This document shows, piece by piece, positions 47,901-50,056 of a stretch of DNA of 50,056 nucleotides. The notes under the pieces were generated by a model. The model searched no databases and had not been told where the DNA came from. It saw only the letters and a program-made list of their open reading frames with translations. The stretch spans positions 1 through 50,056 of the forward strand of contig DXHV01000084.1 in the NCBI GenBank assembly GCA_019113165.1, written 5' to 3'. The stretch's first letter is position 1, and each line of letters begins with the position of its first letter. The position numbers and the translations under genes were made by a program. Origin of the DNA: Candidatus Desulfovibrio intestinipullorum (GTDB lineage: Bacteria; Desulfobacterota; Desulfovibrionia; Desulfovibrionales; Desulfovibrionaceae).

Positions 47901-47970
47901 GGATCTGATAGTCTGGTCTTGATAGTCTGGTCCTGATTGCCGGGTCCTGGTTGCCGGGTCCTGATCCGGC
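47901..47970. repeat. Five 14-bp tandem units between phnC and phnD
   Basis: The units are GGATCTGATAGTCT, GGTCTTGATAGTCT, GGTCCTGATTGCCG, GGTCCTGGTTGCCG and GGTCCTGATCCGGC, contiguous and of equal length. The arrays change stepwise from left to right. Following sequence to the phnC stop is G/C-rich with CCGGATCCGG palindromes. No gene is present in this 413-base gap. Confidence 0.7.
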
Positions 47971-48062
47971 AGGGGCCGGCCTGCTTCGGCACAAGCTCCG
48001 GAGCCTGGTCTGATCCTGTTGCCGATTCGGCCCCGGATCCGGCCATGGATCCGGCGGGACGC

Positions 48063-48869
48063 TCAGGCCGCGGCCCCCTGGGCAATGGTGGGCGCCTCTT
48101 CCTTCCTGCCGAAGAGGTCGTCGCTCTCGGAGCCGTAGAGGGTCTTGAGCATGGCCCTGGTGAGGTTGGCCGTGGGACCGTCGTAGACAATGCGGCCCTT
48201 CTTCAGGGCAACGGTGCGCGGGCAGTACTGAATGGCGTAGTCCACCTGATGGAGGGTGACCACCACGGTGATGCCGTCGGTGCGGTTGAGTTCCTGCAGG
48301 GTGGACATGACCACGCGGGCGGACTCGGGGTCCAGGGAGGCAATGGGCTCGTCGGCCAGCATGACTTCGGCACGCTGCACCAGGGCCCTGGCAATGGCGG
48401 CACGCTGCTGCTGGCCGCCGGACAGGGTGGAGGTGCGCTGCCAGGCCTTGTCGGCAATGCCCACGCGCTCCAGGGCCTTGTGGGTGAGCTCCAGGTCTTC
48501 CTTGGCAAAGTGGCCGAACAGGCCCCTGAGGAAGGGGGTGCGGCTCAGGGCGCCCAGACAGACATTGCGGGCAACGCTCAGGCGGCCCACCAGGTTGAAC
48601 TGCTGGAAGATGACGCCGATGTGGGTGCGCAGCTCGCGGATGTTGCGGTTGATGCGGCCCTGTTCCTGGATGAGGCAGCCGTTGACCATGATCTGGCCGC
48701 TTTCCCTGTCACCGGCGGTCAGACCGCAGATGTGACGCATGAGGGTGGACTTGCCGGAACCGGAGGAGCCAATGAGGGCGACCATCTCGCCGCGTTCAAT
48801 ATGAAGATCGATGTCGGAGAGGGCCTTGACGCCGCCAAAGCTCTTGTTCAGATTGCTAACGTGTATCAT
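48063..48869 (-). CDS. phnC: Phosphonate ABC transporter ATP-binding protein PhnC
   Basis: The 268-residue ATPase powers phosphonate import through PhnDE. It has Walker [12 protein letters not shown] (34-44), Q-loop [14 protein letters not shown] (a PhnC hallmark), signature [15 protein letters not shown], Walker [13 protein letters not shown] and an H-loop [12 protein letters not shown]. The [17 protein letters not shown] segment in the middle ([14 protein letters not shown]) is typical of PhnC. Length is normal. The ATG at 48869 starts the standard [11 protein letters not shown]. It is the first gene of the phn locus; possible regulatory palindromes lie immediately upstream. Confidence 0.95.
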   Translation of the reverse strand: MIHVSNLNKSFGGVKALSDIDLHIERGEMVALIGSSGSGKSTLMRHICGLTAGDRESGQIMVNGCLIQEQGRINRNIRELRTHIGVIFQQFNLVGRLSVARNVCLGALSRTPFLRGLFGHFAKEDLELTHKALERVGIADKAWQRTSTLSGGQQQRAAIARALVQRAEVMLADEPIASLDPESARVVMSTLQELNRTDGITVVVTLHQVDYAIQYCPRTVALKKGRIVYDGPTANLTRAMLKTLYGSESDDLFGRKEEAPTIAQGAAA

Positions 48870-48923
48870 TGATGAAGACTCCGTCTTTGAATATGCATGC
48901 TCATAAAAAAATATCCATGCATT

Positions 48924-48940
48924 TGTTACAAATTGTAACA
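48924..48940. promoter_or_regulatory. Perfect palindrome upstream of phnC
   Basis: TGTTACAAATTGTAACA is a perfect 8-1-8 palindrome about 55 bases before the phnC start. ATGACACAG follows. It is a strong operator candidate for a GntR- or TetR-type regulator of phosphonate genes, which is not encoded in this window. Confidence 0.55.
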
Positions 48941-49049
48941 GATGACACAGAAATGAACAGAAAAAATGCAGACAAAATTTTTCCGCAAAATCGATTGGAC
49001 ATTTCTAGTGACTGTTGTTGATCTGTCGGTGTCGCGAAGATGAAGTTTT

Positions 49050-49063
49050 TGTGACAGCGTCAC
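49050..49063. promoter_or_regulatory. TGTGACA dyad upstream of phnC
   Basis: GTGAC-AGC-GTCAC (49051-49063) is a perfect dyad beginning with the same TGTGACA heptamer seen near phnD and phnH. A second pair TGTGACA at 49218 and 49228 is spaced by 10 bases. Confidence 0.4.
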
Positions 49064-50056
49064 TGGGCGAGCAGCAGGCCGGGTTCGGGCCGAATCACTT
49101 TCTGGTCTTGTCAGGGAAAACCGGCTGGCTGGACAGGGCGTCCGCTCTCTGTTCCGGCATGCGTGAGCGCTTCGGATGCGGCATTGTGCCTGTCTTTGTG
49201 TCGGCGAGGGGACGGTCTGTGACACGTTGTGACAGGGAGCATCCTCTGGCACACACAGTGTGGTGGCTGGCGCAGATCGTGCTGGCAGGAGGGACGTGCA
49301 GACCCATCAGGCTGGTCTCACAGCCATGCAGACGAGCCTGGCTTCCCGGTTTCGTGCATCGGTCGTGTATCAGGGCCATGAAACGGTTCTGTCGCTTGTG
49401 ATCGTTTTTTTCAAGATGCCGAAATCCTGCACTATCACAGGAACGAGGCAAATATGTCAGCTGTTTTGCAGGCAAACGATCCTTGAGTGTCGCCAGGGCG
49501 TGCGGCTTCTCCCTGGGGCATGCGTGCACTGTCCCCGAGTGGAACGCAAGGAAAACTGAGCCCAAAAACGCAGGTGTCAGGCGCAAGGAGTATTCACCCT
49601 CTAGAGCGCAGGAAAAACTGACCCCTCCCGGCAGAGGCAGGGCGGCAGTGGAGGACGTCCACCACGAGACGTGCACAGCATGTGAGTGGTTTGGAGTTTT
49701 CTCAAGCCAGGCCCTGTTCTTCCGGTCGTCCGATCTTCCGCTCTCCCGGGCCCGTTTTTTGTTCTGTGCCTGTGGCGCCGGCAGATGGGGGAAGGGGCAG
49801 AAGACCGGAATATCTGTTTTTTTCTGCTTCAGGCAGGCTCAATTCCTGTCTCATGGTGTCAGGAATCGGGCAAAATCAGATCTACATGGTCCGGGCCGCC
49901 TCGGCAGCCACTGTGTGCCTCTCCTACCCGGGAGCTGTTCCAGAGAGCAAGCGGGGCTGATGGCAGGATACTACATTGAAAAAATTGTTCTTTTGCTGAA
50001 AAACTGGTCTTGTAGATCTGAATTTGCATAAGTCCTGATGCAGGCTGCAGGGTTTT
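49064..50056. other. Terminal intergenic region, no recognised gene
   Basis: The last kilobase, upstream of phnC, contains only short open frames rich in Ser, Arg and Pro with no family resemblance. I see no tRNA fold, insertion-sequence end or clear terminator. It may contain a gene start that continues beyond the window, but nothing can be supported. Confidence 0.4.

Noticed and set aside
47901..47970. A CRISPR array between phnC and phnD
   Set aside because: The 14-mers are contiguous with no spacers, so this is a simple tandem repeat.
49483..50031. A 182-codon frame at the end of the window
   Set aside because: Ser/Arg/Cys-rich composition, no start signal, no family resemblance; competing frames of similar length overlap it.

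Overview
The window looks like a chromosomal segment of a Desulfovibrionaceae bacterium (Desulfovibrio or a close, possibly gut-associated, relative). The basis is a periplasmic tetraheme cytochrome c3, GC-rich coding DNA, a gene set around sulfonate or D-cysteine breakdown, and a complete C-P lyase locus. No rRNA, tRNA, CRISPR array, transposase or integrase could be recognised.

Layout. 0-5.7 kb: two small membrane proteins, a gamma-glutamyltransferase, cytochrome c3, a cysteine-rich small-domain protein and a DUF805 membrane protein. 5.7-17.4 kb: one tightly overlapping plus-strand operon of five genes. They encode a UPF1/DNA2-like SF1 helicase fused to a Vsr/DUF559-like nuclease, a membrane-anchored coiled-coil protein, a membrane-anchored coiled-coil protein with an McrB-type GTPase domain, a DUF2357/McrC-like partner, and an Hsp70-like protein. 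This matches the computationally described CoCoNuT (coiled-coil nuclease tandem) branch of type IV restriction and is the most exciting system here. 17.6-27 kb: an AAA-ATPase-like/PD-(D/E)XK-family protein, a DMT exporter, two tiny membrane or lipoprotein genes, a HipBA-type kinase-antitoxin pair preceded by three copies of an operator-containing repeat, a run of hexapeptide acetyltransferases (one gene carrying two domains) and a secreted protein. 27-31 kb: a long DNA topoisomerase III with four C-terminal zinc fingers.

31-37.2 kb: a catabolic cluster of a dicarboxylate/amino-acid:cation symporter, an aspartate/glutamate racemase, a PLP enzyme of the D-cysteine desulfhydrase / L-cysteate sulfo-lyase family, an NhaC antiporter and a GntR regulator. 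It may feed sulfite or sulfide and pyruvate into a sulfite-reducing metabolism. 37.3-48.9 kb: a minus-strand phosphonate locus, read as phnC, phnD, phnE, (terminator), a DUF1045 2H-phosphoesterase-like gene, phnG, phnH, phnI, phnJ, phnK, phnL, phnM, phnN. PhnCDE import phosphonate. PhnGHIJKL with PhnM form and cleave the ribosyl-triphosphate-phosphonate. PhnN makes PRPP. PhnP is absent and the DUF1045 protein may replace it. TGTGACA-type boxes are concentrated in the non-coding parts of this locus. 48.9-50.06 kb: no gene recognised.

A repeat with a 15-bp period (degenerate GGGAAGGACGTCATT-like units) occurs in at least four places: three intergenic and one in frame inside the helicase gene. 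All functional names rest on motif recognition by eye; no database search was possible.
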